A stretch of DNA of 64,000 nucleotides from Virgibacillus sp. SK37 (GCF_000725285.1 NZ_CP007161.1:372001-436000); one strand, 5' to 3'. Positions 1 through 9,304 are shown, numbered from the stretch's first letter. The notes: a model not told the origin generated them from the sequence alone. Program-made: numbers and translations.

Positions 1-1025
1 GTATATCACCATTTGTAGGAGAAAGTTATCAACAAGTTGGCTTACTAATTTTTACTTTGCTATTTTTTGCGAATACCCTTTGGTTTTCGTTGAATCCAGC
101 AAAGATTGTAGATAATGTAGGGAAAATTTTGGCACCAGGCATTGTTATTCTAATTGTGGTTTTATTGGCAATGGTTGTTATAAAGCCAATGGGCGTAACA
201 GAGCCGCCTGAGGAAGGATATAGAAGTGGTGCCTTTATTCAAGGCTTCCTTGAGGGCTATAATACGATGGATGCTTTAGCATCATTGGTTTTTGGAATTA
301 TTGTCATTAAGGCAATTCGAGCTATGGGGGTAACCTCTAAGAGAGGGATTCTTATAGCCTCTGCAAAGTCCGGGCTTGTAGCGATTACGTTATTGGGTGT
401 TATATACGTAGGTATTGCTTATTTGGGAGCAACCAGTGTTTCCACTTATGGTATATTTAGTACCGGCGGACCTGTATTAAGCAGTGCTGCATCTCATTAT
501 TTTGGAATGTTAGGCACGGTTTTACTTGCTATTATTATTACACTTGCTTGTCTGACAACAAGTATTGGGTTAACCACAGCATGTGCAGAGTATTTTCAGC
601 AGTTATTCCCGAAGTTCAGCTATAAACAGTTCGTTGTTTTTTTCTCTGTTTTGACATTTGGGATTGCTAACTTTGGTTTGACGAATATTATTAATTATTC
701 TATACCTGTACTCATGTTCTTATATCCTTTAGCAATTGTGTTAATGCTACTAGCTTTTTTATCACCTATTTTTAAAGATAAAAGATTAGTCTATGTTTCT
801 GCAACTATAGTTACATTTTTGGTCAGTGCTATTGATGGATTAAAAACATTATGTGGAACATTGGGCATCGACTACTTTAGCTGGATGGTTCCGATTATTT
901 CCTTTTACGAAAATGTTCTCCCGTTATATGAACAAGGACTTGGATGGCTGCTTCCTGCTATTATAGTTATCCTGGTTACAGGCATCGTAGCACGTTTTCA
1001 AAAGTTAAATACCGTTCAAGCCTAA
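1..1025 (+). CDS. brnQ: Branched-chain amino acid carrier BrnQ (5' end outside window)
   Basis: C-terminal three quarters of a LIVCS-family (LIV-II) symporter that imports leucine, isoleucine and valine with Na+ or H+ through the cytoplasmic membrane. The frame is open from base 3 to the left edge, so internal ATG/TTG codons are not the start. About 340 residues are visible against roughly 440 for the family. They form a series of hydrophobic segments and include the family-typical stretch LACLTTSIGLTTACAEYF near the middle. A terminator follows immediately and the next gene, a GntR regulator, is convergent, so any regulatory link between them is only positional. Assignment is by recognisable family sequence; substrate preference among branched-chain amino acids cannot be read from it. 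Confidence 0.93.
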   Translation, partial: ISPFVGESYQQVGLLIFTLLFFANTLWFSLNPAKIVDNVGKILAPGIVILIVVLLAMVVIKPMGVTEPPEEGYRSGAFIQGFLEGYNTMDALASLVFGIIVIKAIRAMGVTSKRGILIASAKSGLVAITLLGVIYVGIAYLGATSVSTYGIFSTGGPVLSSAASHYFGMLGTVLLAIIITLACLTTSIGLTTACAEYFQQLFPKFSYKQFVVFFSVLTFGIANFGLTNIINYSIPVLMFLYPLAIVLMLLAFLSPIFKDKRLVYVSATIVTFLVSAIDGLKTLCGTLGIDYFSWMVPIISFYENVLPLYEQGLGWLLPAIIVILVTGIVARFQKLNTVQA

Positions 1026-1060
1026 AAAACAGATACTCTGACAGGAGTATCTGTTTTTCT
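1026..1060. terminator. Intrinsic terminator after brnQ, shared with the GntR gene
   Basis: An inverted repeat (AACAGATACTC ... GAGTATCTGTT) is followed by T5 on the plus strand and preceded by an A-run, so it can work in both directions between the convergent genes. Confidence 0.85.
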
Positions 1061-1721
1061 ATTCTTTATTTAACAACTGAAATTCTTTTATGGTGCGCAG
1101 CCAGTTTTCTTTCATGATTGGTGCTAGTTTTTCTGGAGAGCCTTCTTTCATAATTTCAATTATTTCGGTATGTTCTTGTATGGATTTTTCAGTAAGAATA
1201 ATAGAGTTATGAAAGAATAATCTTCTGACATGTGCTTGCAGAGAAGCGACCATGGATAGAATATATGAGTTATTTGCCGTATCAACAATAATCTGATGAA
1301 ACTCTTCATCTATTCGAAGTGCATTATAATAATGTCCTGAACGAATAGCTTCTGCAAATCTTTTATTTGTTGATTCCAGTAAATTAATTATTTCATCTGT
1401 TAGATGTGAAATCGCCAGCTCTGCAGATAAAACCTGGAGGGCTGCAAGAGGAGGCAGAAGGTCTTTAATCTCCTCTCCTTCTACTTCGGTAACCTGTGTA
1501 GCTTTACCAGGATACATTTTTACAAATCCTTGAACTTCTAATAGTTGTAAGGATTCACGAATAGGAGTCCTGCTTACGCCTAAAGCCTTTGCAAGTTCGT
1601 TATCGTTTAATTTTTCACCTGGCTGTAAAGTACCATCAATAATCCATTGTTGAATTTGATTGTAAGCGCCTTCCTTGGCGGATTGGCGAATGGGTTTAGA
1701 ATGATCAGAAGGAATTGGCAT
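1059..1721 (-). CDS. GntR family transcriptional regulator, FadR/FCD type
   Basis: Cytoplasmic DNA-binding regulator of 220 residues, normal for the FCD subgroup. Residues about 15-75 form the GntR winged helix-turn-helix (LAKALGVSRTPIRESLQLLE is the recognition part). Residues about 85-215 are the all-helical FCD ligand domain with the expected EEFHQIIVDTANN and HVRRLF segments, whose Asp/His residues usually bind a metal and a small carboxylic acid. AGAGGA lies before the ATG. The gene stands alone, with its stop inside the terminator shared with brnQ. The effector is unknown; FCD regulators commonly control use of organic or amino acids, so a link to brnQ is possible but not shown. Confidence 0.9.
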   Translation of the reverse strand: MPIPSDHSKPIRQSAKEGAYNQIQQWIIDGTLQPGEKLNDNELAKALGVSRTPIRESLQLLEVQGFVKMYPGKATQVTEVEGEEIKDLLPPLAALQVLSAELAISHLTDEIINLLESTNKRFAEAIRSGHYYNALRIDEEFHQIIVDTANNSYILSMVASLQAHVRRLFFHNSIILTEKSIQEHTEIIEIMKEGSPEKLAPIMKENWLRTIKEFQLLNKE

Positions 1722-1744
1722 GAAGTGTCATCCTCTCATTATAT

Positions 1745-1775
1745 GTAGGTATATAGTATTTAGTATACAATAAAA
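1745..1775. promoter_or_regulatory. Possible GntR autoregulatory operator
   Basis: Just upstream of the GntR gene an imperfect dyad, TATAGTA-TT-TAGTATA, lies in AT-rich promoter sequence. Position fits self-repression; the match to a FadR/FCD consensus is weak, so this is inference. Confidence 0.25.
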
Positions 1776-1855
1776 TAGGGATATTTGATATATTAGTTGC
1801 TATATGAGGTTCATTCAACTTTTTCTATATAAAGAAATGAAGTTGGAAAATGAAG

Positions 1856-1895
1856 TAAAAAAAAGATCGCTCACTACTTGGGGTAGTGAGCGGAT
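1856..1895 (-). terminator. Intrinsic terminator of the catalase gene
   Basis: CGCTCACTAC ... GTAGTGAGCG is a perfect 10-bp stem followed on the minus strand by a run of eight T. Confidence 0.9.
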
Positions 1896-1900
1896 ATTAT

Positions 1901-3496
1901 TTAGTAAGGTTCAGCGTCATGGCCTTTCTTAATTGCTTGTTCTGGTGCCTTTTCTGCATCTTTAACGCCGAGTGGATTCTTACTTGTTCCATCTTTTGTT
2001 GCTTCTGCTAATCCTTCTCTAAGCCGACGCCCATATTGTTCGTCTGCTTCTTCTGCAAGCTTAATCATTTTGTCCTGTATTTCTTGTTTACACTGGGAAA
2101 GATCACCAATTAGGTTTCGCAGCAGCTCGTCCTTCTCCCAATCCTCAAATCTACGGTATGTTTCACCTGCTTGCTTTGTATTGCTTTGTCTGTCAATAGA
2201 CTCCCTAACTAAATTGCCTTTGATCATAGGGCGATATTCAGTGCCAAACTGCTCTGCTTCTTTTAAACCGCCTAACGAGGAAGGCTCATAGTTTACATGC
2301 GGATTTTGACCTGGTGCTTTATCGTTTTGGTAGCGTAGTTGTCCGCCTTCCTGGTTTGTCGCGACACGTTTTTTGGAAGCGTTAATTGGTACCTGAAGAT
2401 AGTTGGCCCCTACACGATAGCGTTGTGTATCCGAATAGGAAAATGTCCTGCCTTGAAGCATTTTATCATCGGAGAAGTCGAGCCCATCAACTAAAACCCC
2501 TGTACCAAATGCTGCTTGCTCTACTTCTGTAAAGTAATTTTCCGGGTTCTTGTTTAAGACCATTTTTCCAACAGGCAGCCAAGGAAATTGGTCCTCGGGC
2601 CATAGTTTTGTATCATCTAATGGATCAAAATCCAATTCTGGGTGCTCATCATCACTCATTATTTGGACAAATAACTCCCACTCCGGAAAATCTCCCTGCT
2701 CAATCGCGTCATATAAATCCTGTGTCGCATGATTAAAGTTAGTTGCCTGAATTTCACTTGCTTCCTCAACGGTTAAGTTCTTAATTCCCTGTTTGGGCTC
2801 CCAGTGATATTTCACCAGTACAGCTTTTCCTTCCTTATTAACCCACTTATACGTATTTACCCCGGAACCTTGCATCATACGGTAATTTGCCGGAATTCCC
2901 CATGGTGAATAAACAAATGTTACCATATGGAATGTTTCTGGTGAATTTGCACAAAAATCGAAGAACCGCTGGCTATCTTGAATATTGGTTACAGGATCTG
3001 GTCTAAAAGCGTGAATCATATCAGGAAATTTCATAGCATCACGGATAAAGAAGATTTTTAGATTGTTACCGACAAGATCCCAATTGCCATCTTCTGTATA
3101 AAATTTGACCGCAAAACCACGAGGGTCACGAACTGTTTCAGGTGAATGATTTCCATGAACAACTGTTGAAAAACGCACAAAAACAGGTGTCTGCTTCCCT
3201 TTGTCCTGAAATACTTTTGCTCTTGTATACTTGGAAACAGGTTCTTCACCAACCTTGCCATATGTTTCAAAATAACCATGAGCACCTGCACCGCGCGCAT
3301 GTACAATACGTTCCGGTACTTTCTCGCGATCGAAGTGACTTATCTTTTCAATGAAGTCATAGTTCTCCAATGTAGCTGGGCCTCGATTTCCAACTGTGCG
3401 TATGTCCTGATTGTTCGTCACGGGATGGCCTTGTCTCGTTGTTAAGGTATCCTCATTCTCTATGTTCGTTTGATTTTCATTCTGTTGGTTATGCAT
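1901..3496 (-). CDS. katX: Monofunctional haem catalase, KatX-like
   Basis: Disproportionates hydrogen peroxide to water and oxygen in the cytoplasm or spore. The 531 residues are the length of small/medium-subunit clade 3 catalases. The active-site signature [20 protein letters not shown] carries the distal His near residue 66, and RTFSYSDTQ carries the haem-ligating Tyr. The Asn-rich N-terminus followed by [10 protein letters not shown] and the charged C-terminal tail resemble Bacillus subtilis KatX, the catalase that protects germinating spores; that symbol is inferred from remembered similarity and not from a search. GGAGGG precedes the ATG. Monocistronic, with its own terminator. I found no convincing PerR, sigma-B or sigma-F site upstream. 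Confidence 0.93.
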   Translation of the reverse strand: MHNQQNENQTNIENEDTLTTRQGHPVTNNQDIRTVGNRGPATLENYDFIEKISHFDREKVPERIVHARGAGAHGYFETYGKVGEEPVSKYTRAKVFQDKGKQTPVFVRFSTVVHGNHSPETVRDPRGFAVKFYTEDGNWDLVGNNLKIFFIRDAMKFPDMIHAFRPDPVTNIQDSQRFFDFCANSPETFHMVTFVYSPWGIPANYRMMQGSGVNTYKWVNKEGKAVLVKYHWEPKQGIKNLTVEEASEIQATNFNHATQDLYDAIEQGDFPEWELFVQIMSDDEHPELDFDPLDDTKLWPEDQFPWLPVGKMVLNKNPENYFTEVEQAAFGTGVLVDGLDFSDDKMLQGRTFSYSDTQRYRVGANYLQVPINASKKRVATNQEGGQLRYQNDKAPGQNPHVNYEPSSLGGLKEAEQFGTEYRPMIKGNLVRESIDRQSNTKQAGETYRRFEDWEKDELLRNLIGDLSQCKQEIQDKMIKLAEEADEQYGRRLREGLAEATKDGTSKNPLGVKDAEKAPEQAIKKGHDAEPY

Positions 3497-3716
3497 TATT
3501 TATATCCCTCCGCTATTTTTGATGTACTAACCCTTTTTATTGTTAACTAAAGGGTAACTTTTATCCTTGTTTCGAAAGAATAGGTCAGTCTGTGGTCTGA
3601 TAGCACCCCCATCATAGGTAGGTTTAAATAATTGGTAAAGACCAGCCGACAAACGGACGAAATTCGTAACTGAAAAAGATAAACTAAGTAGTAACAAAAT
3701 AACGGAGGGAGCACGT

Positions 3717-3842
3717 GTGATGATTAATATAAACTTTGATCTGTATAAGAGCATAGCGGAAGTGAGGATGGAACATAACTTTAAATGGAAGGCGATCGAT
3801 GGGAGACTTCTAGAAGGATTTGTTAACCTAATGGCAAGATAA
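3717..3842 (+). CDS. Possible small protein of 40-41 residues
   Basis: A short open frame lies in the 500-base gap between katX and the MscS gene, starting GTG 3717 or ATG 3720. It has a good GGAGGG sequence 9-12 bases upstream and ends TAA. The product (MINI..., ...NFKWKAIDGRLLEGFVNL...) is a single amphipathic, mildly basic peptide with no membrane segment or motif I recognise. The ribosome-binding site is the only positive evidence; it could also be the eroded end of a lost gene. A longer minus-strand frame over the same bases has no such support. Confidence 0.3.
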   Translation: MMININFDLYKSIAEVRMEHNFKWKAIDGRLLEGFVNLMAR

Positions 3843-3992
3843 TAGAAATATACTAGTTGTCGGTGAAAAGACAAAAGGATTTAACCCTTCCTCACTAGCA
3901 TCAAATAGGAATCTACTCGGCCAAGGTCATATTCCCCCCATCTATGAATATACTGGTGGAAGTTATTTATTGAGACGGGGGTTATCAATTAC

Positions 3993-5096
3993 ATGTCTTG
4001 GGAGTCTTTCTATTCATATGACAACATCATTCAATTATCCATATCTGCAACTATATTACTTTTGTCTTTTTTACTTAAAAAGTATTTAGCTAAGTATGTG
4101 TTTCTGGGTTTATTAAAATTGGGGCGAGGGAGGTTAAATGGCTTTTTCGCCCAGTTGCGACTATCATTTGAAAGACCGGTACAAGTACTTATTTTTATCA
4201 CCGGGGTTTACATTGCTATAAGATACTTTCCTTATTTTTCACAATCTAATCCCTTCTTTTTGCACGTGATAAGATCAAGCGTGATCCTTATGATTGGTTG
4301 GGGGTTGTTTAATTTATCCTCTTCTTCATCAACACTTTTCTCAAAAATAAACGAAAAATACAATATGAAAATAGATAATATCCTTATTCCGCTCTTTTCA
4401 AGGGCCTTACGCTTTATCATTGTAGCTATTAGTATTAGTGTCATTGCCCAGGAATTCGGATACGACATTAATGGTTTTGTAGCAGGTTTGGGGATTGGTG
4501 GTCTGGCGTTTGCGTTAGCTGCAAAGGATGCGCTTGCGAATATGTTTGGAGGTATTATCATTATTACAGAAAAACCATTTACAATAGGTGACTGGATTCT
4601 CACTCCGAGCGTAGAAGGTACGGTAGAAGATATTTCTTTTCGAAGTACAAAAATACGGACATTTGCCCAAGCGGTGGTGACAGTTCCTAATGCGACATTA
4701 TCAAACGAAGCCATCACCAACTGGAGTAAGATGGGGAAGCGGCAGATTACGTTTACACTTCGAGTAACCTACGATACACCACGGGAAAAAATTGAAAAAG
4801 TGATAAGCGAAGTAGAGGAGCTGCTTCGAAGTCATCGTGATATTCATCAGGAGACCATTTTTGTAAATGTGGATGCATATAAAGAAAATGGGGTTGAACT
4901 TTTCTTATATTTCTTTACAAAGACAACGGATTGGGGGAAATATCTCAAGGTAAAGGAAGAAATCAATCTTTTCATCCTTGATTTACTTGAAATGGAGCAA
5001 GTAACCCTTGCGTTGCCAACCAGAAAGCTAGTTATGGAAGAAAGTGCTTATATAAACCCAATAGCAATAGAACGAAAACAAGAAGTGAGAACTTAG
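3993..5096 (+). CDS. Mechanosensitive channel, MscS family (YhdY/YkuT-like)
   Basis: Tension-gated channel that releases small solutes during hypo-osmotic shock. The 367 residues show an N-terminal group of hydrophobic helices (about 13-30, 63-83, 94-112), then the pore-lining Gly/Ala-rich TM3 (GLGIGGLAFALAAKDALANM) and the conserved MFGG...ITEKPFTIGDWI beta domain entry. The C-terminal alpha/beta cage domain follows. This is the standard small MscS layout with extra N-terminal helices. The ribosome-binding site is a weak ACGGGGG. The gene stands alone, and its stop codon lies in the terminator loop. In a halotolerant Bacillus relative it would complement the two BCCT osmolyte carriers elsewhere in the window. 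Confidence 0.93.
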   Translation: MSWESFYSYDNIIQLSISATILLLSFLLKKYLAKYVFLGLLKLGRGRLNGFFAQLRLSFERPVQVLIFITGVYIAIRYFPYFSQSNPFFLHVIRSSVILMIGWGLFNLSSSSSTLFSKINEKYNMKIDNILIPLFSRALRFIIVAISISVIAQEFGYDINGFVAGLGIGGLAFALAAKDALANMFGGIIIITEKPFTIGDWILTPSVEGTVEDISFRSTKIRTFAQAVVTVPNATLSNEAITNWSKMGKRQITFTLRVTYDTPREKIEKVISEVEELLRSHRDIHQETIFVNVDAYKENGVELFLYFFTKTTDWGKYLKVKEEINLFILDLLEMEQVTLALPTRKLVMEESAYINPIAIERKQEVRT

Positions 5097-5122
5097 CTAT
5101 TTGCTAGTTCTCACTTTTTTAT
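5083..5122 (+). terminator. Intrinsic terminator overlapping the MscS stop codon
   Basis: AGTGAGAACT ... AGTTCTCACT followed by T6; the MscS TAG is at the base of the loop. Confidence 0.9.
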
Positions 5123-5252
5123 GATTCTAATAGATATGTTGAGGTTATCCAATAATTTACAAGAAGGACAAACTACAAAGTAACTTTGAAATTCTAAGGT
5201 AGAAACAAAAACGGTTTTTTGTAAGAACACTGTATATTTAAGTCGTTTAGAC

Positions 5253-5380
5253 CACCGCTACGGAAAAACACTGCGCTTTTCGGGGGCGGCTGATGAGCCT
5301 CCTCATGCTAAAGCATTCCGGGGTCTCACCTATGCCTCATCTCCCCCAGAAGTCTTCGTATTTTTCCTCCGCTCAGTGTT
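5253..5380. repeat. Bacillaceae intergenic hairpin repeat, copy 1
   Basis: About 125 bases able to fold as a long imperfect hairpin, with blocks CACCGCTACGG, GGGGCGGCTGATGAGCCTCC, CCGGGGTCTCAC and CAGAAGTCT. The same blocks in the same order occur in copies at 39093-39224 and, inverted, 39303-39434. This looks like the common non-coding repeat of Bacillaceae intergenic DNA (CTCCTGCGGGAAAAGCGAG type). The rest of the 5123-5574 gap shows no gene. Confidence 0.7.
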
Positions 5381-5574
5381 ACTTTTAAAAATATTATATT
5401 ATCATTAGAAGCTGGAATGTACGCACTTTTATATCTCGAGTCTAAGTTTACGGAGTTTTAACCTATCTTGGTCTTTGGTGCCACACACATAAAAGAAATG
5501 CATTTGCAATAGAATCTTGTATCAAAGTTCAGTTTTACAAAGATCTATGACCAAAACAACTATTTCCTTCATCC

Positions 5575-6342
5575 TTATTTTTCGGTGAAATGGTAGGTTA
5601 ATTCTTCGTAAGGTGTGCTGATATAGCTATCTATCAAACCCTGCTCGGAAATGGCAGTTTTCTTTACTGTTTTTTGTTTTAAGGTAACTGTAAATGGCTT
5701 CTTGAATGGAAATGGATCTAAATGAATATGATTTTCTCTCTTCCAATTTGGCTGGATAGTTCCATCTAAAAAAGATTTCAGAGGTTCGGATACAGCTACG
5801 CCCTTTTTAAAAAAAGGATGGATACTCTCTGCTGTAGGTTCGGGTTCATTTAAACAAAGATATAAGGAAAGATTATCTCCAAGCTGTAGTAATGCATAAT
5901 GGAAATCAAAAGCATCCTGGTCGAAGCTAGAAATGCTTGAGAAAATTCGTTCGCGTCTTTCTTTTTCGTGTTGAATAAATTTTCTGGAGGCGTGATCCTT
6001 ATTATTAACTAGAAAACGCGAGTAATGTTCACTGCACAATGCTGCAGCATAAGGGTCAGAAGCTTCTACTTCATCTATTCCATTTTTATATAGAACAATC
6101 TTAGCGGGTTCCGGAAAGTTCATAAAAGTATATGGAGCTTGATCCTTCTCATTCCAGAAGGGTTCGATATCAAAGGGTTGCCACCCACAGTCGTGCTTAG
6201 CAATAGCATACTCCACCGATTTACGTAAAGCATTCTTCTTGAATAAGTCTTCTCTCCAGTTCCCCATTATTTGAAAAGATGTATCTGCATGGTGATGTTG
6301 TTCGATCATTGTGAATTCCCTTTCATGTTCTCGTACAATCAT
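5575..6342 (-). CDS. DUF3891 family protein
   Basis: Protein of 255 residues of unknown biochemical role, conserved in Bacillaceae. The start is taken at ATG 6342 (product MIVREHEREF...), because GAGGTGG lies six bases before it; an upstream in-frame ATG at 6357 lacks a site. The N-terminal third has AIAKHDCGWQPFDIEP and the middle has CSEHYSRFLV and FHYALLQLGDNLSLYLC, His/Asp-containing helices resembling the HD-like layout seen in DUF3891. No signal peptide or membrane segment, so probably cytoplasmic. It stands alone between a repeat and a divergent antiporter gene. Function remains unknown. Confidence 0.8.
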   Translation of the reverse strand: MIVREHEREFTMIEQHHHADTSFQIMGNWREDLFKKNALRKSVEYAIAKHDCGWQPFDIEPFWNEKDQAPYTFMNFPEPAKIVLYKNGIDEVEASDPYAAALCSEHYSRFLVNNKDHASRKFIQHEKERRERIFSSISSFDQDAFDFHYALLQLGDNLSLYLCLNEPEPTAESIHPFFKKGVAVSEPLKSFLDGTIQPNWKRENHIHLDPFPFKKPFTVTLKQKTVKKTAISEQGLIDSYISTPYEELTYHFTEK

Positions 6343-6513
6343 TGAGTACCACCTCATTCAGCATTTAATTTTTACTATTTTATACCCTTCCTAAGGGAAG
6401 AATACACAAAGAGGATATTTGTGACATAATAAGAAGACTTAAGTTACAATATAGCAAGAAGTAGGATAGACTTTTATATAAATGCTTCAATCTATAAAAA
6501 AGGAGAAAGATGC

Positions 6514-7464
6514 ATGGCATATTTTTTATTACTGATTGGTTTTGTACTATTAATAAAAGGAGCTGACTTATTTGTTGATGGCTCATCTAATATAGCTAGA
6601 TTGCTGCGAGTCTCTCCAATGTTAATAGGATTAACAATTGTGGCTTTAGGGACGAGCTCTCCTGAAGCAACAGTAAGTATTATAGCAGCATTGGAAGGTA
6701 GTTCTGAAGTTTCTTTAGGAAATGTAATCGGGAGTAATATTTTTAATCTTACCCTCGTAGTAGGTATCGCCGCGATATTATACCCTTTGAAGGTTGAGAG
6801 TGAGACGGTACGAAAAGAAATTCCATTTACTTTACTTGCTAGTATTGCCTTACTTGTACTAATTAGTGATATTTTCCTTGAAGGGGTTAGTGCCAATTTT
6901 CTTACTCGCAGCGATGGGATCATCTTTCTTCTATTTCTGTCTATCTTTATGTACTATGTTATTGAAGTCGGCTTAAGAAATCGGGATAATTCGGAAAAGG
7001 AAGTCTCGCCTGACGTTAAGTGGCCAAGAAATATTTTGTTTACAGTACTAGGAATTGTCGGCATAATTATTGGCGGGGATATGGTTGTATCGAATGGGAC
7101 TACGATTGCTTATTCGCTGGGAATGAGCGAGACATTAGTAGGTTTAACGATTATTGCAGTCGGAACCTCCTTGCCAGAGCTGGTAACTTCAATTACAGCG
7201 GCAATGAAAAAGGAAAGCGAGATTGCATTAGGTAATATTGTTGGAAGTAACATTTTTAATATTTTATTTGTATTAGGTGCTTCCTCCGCTATAACGCCAT
7301 TACCAGTCAATAACAAAGTTTTTATAGATATTACTGTAATGATTGTGCTAACATTACTTCTGTTATTATTTTCACGGACCAGTTATAAAATTGGAAAAGT
7401 GGAAGGAAGTGTTTTAGTAATCATTTACGTTGTTTACTTAGCGTATATCATTTTTAGAAACTAG
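6514..7464 (+). CDS. Calcium/sodium:cation antiporter, CaCA family (YrbG-like)
   Basis: Inner-membrane exchanger that expels Ca2+ (or another cation) using the Na+ or H+ gradient. The 316 residues contain the two inverted alpha-repeats that form the ion site: GTSSPEATVS with GNVIGSNIFN at about 48-85, and GTSLPELVTS with GNIVGSNIFN at about 215-250. Each has the essential Glu and Asn. About ten hydrophobic helices surround them, matching the prokaryotic YrbG/NCX_Mj size. Start ATG has AAGGAG eight bases upstream. It is a single gene with its own terminator. Ion specificity (Ca2+ against Na+/K+-dependent exchange) cannot be settled from sequence alone. Confidence 0.93.
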   Translation: MAYFLLLIGFVLLIKGADLFVDGSSNIARLLRVSPMLIGLTIVALGTSSPEATVSIIAALEGSSEVSLGNVIGSNIFNLTLVVGIAAILYPLKVESETVRKEIPFTLLASIALLVLISDIFLEGVSANFLTRSDGIIFLLFLSIFMYYVIEVGLRNRDNSEKEVSPDVKWPRNILFTVLGIVGIIIGGDMVVSNGTTIAYSLGMSETLVGLTIIAVGTSLPELVTSITAAMKKESEIALGNIVGSNIFNILFVLGASSAITPLPVNNKVFIDITVMIVLTLLLLLFSRTSYKIGKVEGSVLVIIYVVYLAYIIFRN

Positions 7465-7470
7465 AGAATT

Positions 7471-7530
7471 TAAAAAGCCGAACCCCGGCGGGTATATCCG
7501 AAAAGAAGAGGGGCGGGTTCGGCATTTTTA
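7471..7530 (+). terminator. Intrinsic terminator of the antiporter gene
   Basis: GCCGAACCC ... GGGTTCGGC with a long, partly paired loop, followed by T5. The following bases up to 7733 contain nothing I can assign. Confidence 0.8.
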
Positions 7531-7733
7531 GTCTAATTCATTTTTCTAGTAATTTTAGAGAGTTTTACTCCAACCTCTTGTGCATGAACAGCAGCACAGC
7601 GTCTAGCCCTAGCAACTAGCAGGGTTCTTGATGGGGGAGCATTTAGCGCAGCCCCAAATTTCAACCCTCCTTGATAAATAAATATCGATTCGAAGTGAAG
7701 AAATCTCCACGAATGACGGGCTTTACGCTCTTC

Positions 7734-8867
7734 CTACCGCTTCGCAGCTTCTGTCATTTGACTCCAAATGGATCCCTTTGCTTCTTCGCCACCTTCAATT
7801 CTGGCAAGAGCCATTTTCACCTGCATTCTCACTTCAAATTCTGTATCTTCCATTGCCTTGTGAAGGGCTGGGATGGCAGTTTCATCTCCAACCTCATATA
7901 AAAACATAGCAGCCCGCCACCGTACTAATCTGTTCTTATCAGACAAGGCTTTTATCATGGCAGGGATGGCGTCTTTAAATCCAAGGTCGGATAAACAGTC
8001 ACCTGCAGTTCGTCTCACATTTACTGCTTTATCCTCTAAGGCTTTATAGAGATATGGGAGTACGTCTTTTTCTTCAATCATACCAAGATAAGCTGTCGCA
8101 AGTCTGCGAATTGAAGCCTTATCATCATCCAACGCTTTGTCTAATACAGGGAGGTCCTCAAGGCTTGGGTCCATCTGATCCAGTGCAGCGTACCTTGCTT
8201 TCCAGTCAGGTTGATCCAGCATTTCTAATGTGACTCTCTTCCTTTCTTGTTGTGGAACATCTTCTTGGGATTTGGAGGATGCTTTTTCTACAAGCTGTGT
8301 TAATCGTGCGGTATCGTAGGTCGCAGACAATTCCTCTTTAACTTCTTCCCCTATTTCATTTATATCCCCATAGCGTGGGCTTTGTTCTACCCATTTTCTT
8401 TCCATTAGATAATTATCAGCTTCCTTGGATGCTTCCATAGCTGCAACTGCAAAGCGTTCTGGTAAGCCTATACGCTCTTCTTGCCCACCTTCCTGCAATT
8501 TAATCTGCATAGGTATGTCGCGAAACATTTGTATATATACTTTTATTTCGCCAAAAGCGTCATCCGTGTTTTCACTTTGAGGAAGATATTGCTCTTCATG
8601 ATCCTCAACAGAACCAAGCGTTTGCCTTACATGTGGGAGAATTTCTTCCCACGGCACTCGTGGATTTCTCTCCAATGCGATAAAATCAATAACACGATAA
8701 AGACCTTTTACACCATGGACAGTAAATAATTGTTTTACATATTCTGGTGCATGAGACAGGTCATCATCCTGCTTATAATTTTCTGTTTGATTTTCTTTTA
8801 GTGGTTCATCTATATTAATCTTCATCGAATAAGGACTTGGGGTTGGCTCTATCGATACTATTTTCAA
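7734..8867 (-). CDS. ypgR: HEAT-repeat protein YpgR (conserved virulence factor C family)
   Basis: Protein of 377 residues, the usual family length. Residues 1-90 are a Nfu/NifU N-terminal-like fold (KIVSIEPTPSPYSMKI, then QLFTVHGVKGLYRVIDFIAL), a domain associated with iron-sulfur scaffold proteins. Residues about 215-370 are five or so HEAT repeats (LDDDKASIRRLATAYLG, LEDKAVNVRRTAGDCL, LSDKNRLVRWRAAMFLYEVG, MEDTEFEVRMQVKMALARIE). The start is TTG, chosen because AGGAGG lies nine bases upstream. The homologue in Staphylococcus is called CvfC; the exact function is not established, with iron-sulfur handling or scaffolding a plausible inference. It is divergent from the cobalamin leader at 9 kb. 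Confidence 0.88.
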   Translation of the reverse strand: MKIVSIEPTPSPYSMKINIDEPLKENQTENYKQDDDLSHAPEYVKQLFTVHGVKGLYRVIDFIALERNPRVPWEEILPHVRQTLGSVEDHEEQYLPQSENTDDAFGEIKVYIQMFRDIPMQIKLQEGGQEERIGLPERFAVAAMEASKEADNYLMERKWVEQSPRYGDINEIGEEVKEELSATYDTARLTQLVEKASSKSQEDVPQQERKRVTLEMLDQPDWKARYAALDQMDPSLEDLPVLDKALDDDKASIRRLATAYLGMIEEKDVLPYLYKALEDKAVNVRRTAGDCLSDLGFKDAIPAMIKALSDKNRLVRWRAAMFLYEVGDETAIPALHKAMEDTEFEVRMQVKMALARIEGGEEAKGSIWSQMTEAAKR

Positions 8868-8987
8868 GCTTATGTTCCTCCTTTATTTGTATTATCCATG
8901 ATTTTATCAAAGAAGGAAGTCGATATCCATTGCCATGATTTAACTGGTAAAGGAAGAAAAATATTTTTTAAGGATAAAAAGATAACT

Positions 8988-9005
8988 TAATGATATAATG
9001 GAGAA
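8988..9005 (+). promoter_or_regulatory. Promoter of the cobalamin-leader transcript
   Basis: TGATATAAT at 8991-8999 is an extended -10 element about 20 bases before the aptamer. No good -35 is visible, as is usual with extended -10 promoters. Confidence 0.5.
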
Positions 9006-9017
9006 AATTACATACAT

Positions 9018-9175
9018 TGCCTATGGTGACTGTTAAGTTGAAAAGGGAAGATTGGTGAAAAGCCAACGCGGTCCCGCCACTGTAATGAGGAGAGCCATCC
9101 AGAACCACTATTTCTATCATGGAAATGGGAAGGAGGATGGTTTAATGATTCTAAGCCAGGAGACCTGCCATATGG
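9018..9175 (+). ncRNA. Cobalamin (adenosylcobalamin) riboswitch
   Basis: Conserved core in order: AAAAGGGAAG, GGTGAAAAGCC, CGGTCCCGCCACTGTAAT and the B12 box AAGCCAGGAGACCTGCC (9153-9169). These are the defining blocks of cobalamin riboswitches, which normally control B12 synthesis, import or B12-independent isozymes. Here the only downstream gene is an acyl-CoA thioesterase, with a terminator between. A 71-codon open frame over this region is an artefact of the RNA. Aptamer identity is confident; the biological target is unusual (see findings). Confidence 0.93.
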
Positions 9176-9254
9176 AAGAACATTTATGTCCTACGGGAGA
9201 TGGGAAGGTGTTGCGAACTCTTATGCAAATAAGCTTTTTTGGTTTGTATATTAT

Positions 9255-9287
9255 TAGCATCTTCTAAATGTGGAGGGTGCTTTTTTA
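9255..9287 (+). terminator. Terminator between cobalamin riboswitch and thioesterase
   Basis: AGCATCTTC ... GAGGGTGCT stem followed by T6, ending 17 bases before the thioesterase start. It is placed as a riboswitch expression platform. Confidence 0.7.
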
Positions 9288-9304
9288 ATTGAGGAGGCAA
9301 GTTT

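Noticed and set aside
3527-3874. 115-codon minus-strand frame
   Set aside because: No ribosome-binding site, low-complexity residues, and it overlaps a short plus-strand frame with a better site.
4232-4720. 162-codon frame antisense to the MscS gene
   Set aside because: Antisense shadow of a strongly conserved channel gene.
9052-9267. 71-codon frame inside the cobalamin leader
   Set aside because: It coincides with the conserved aptamer and B12 box and has no family-like protein sequence; the bases are explained by RNA structure.
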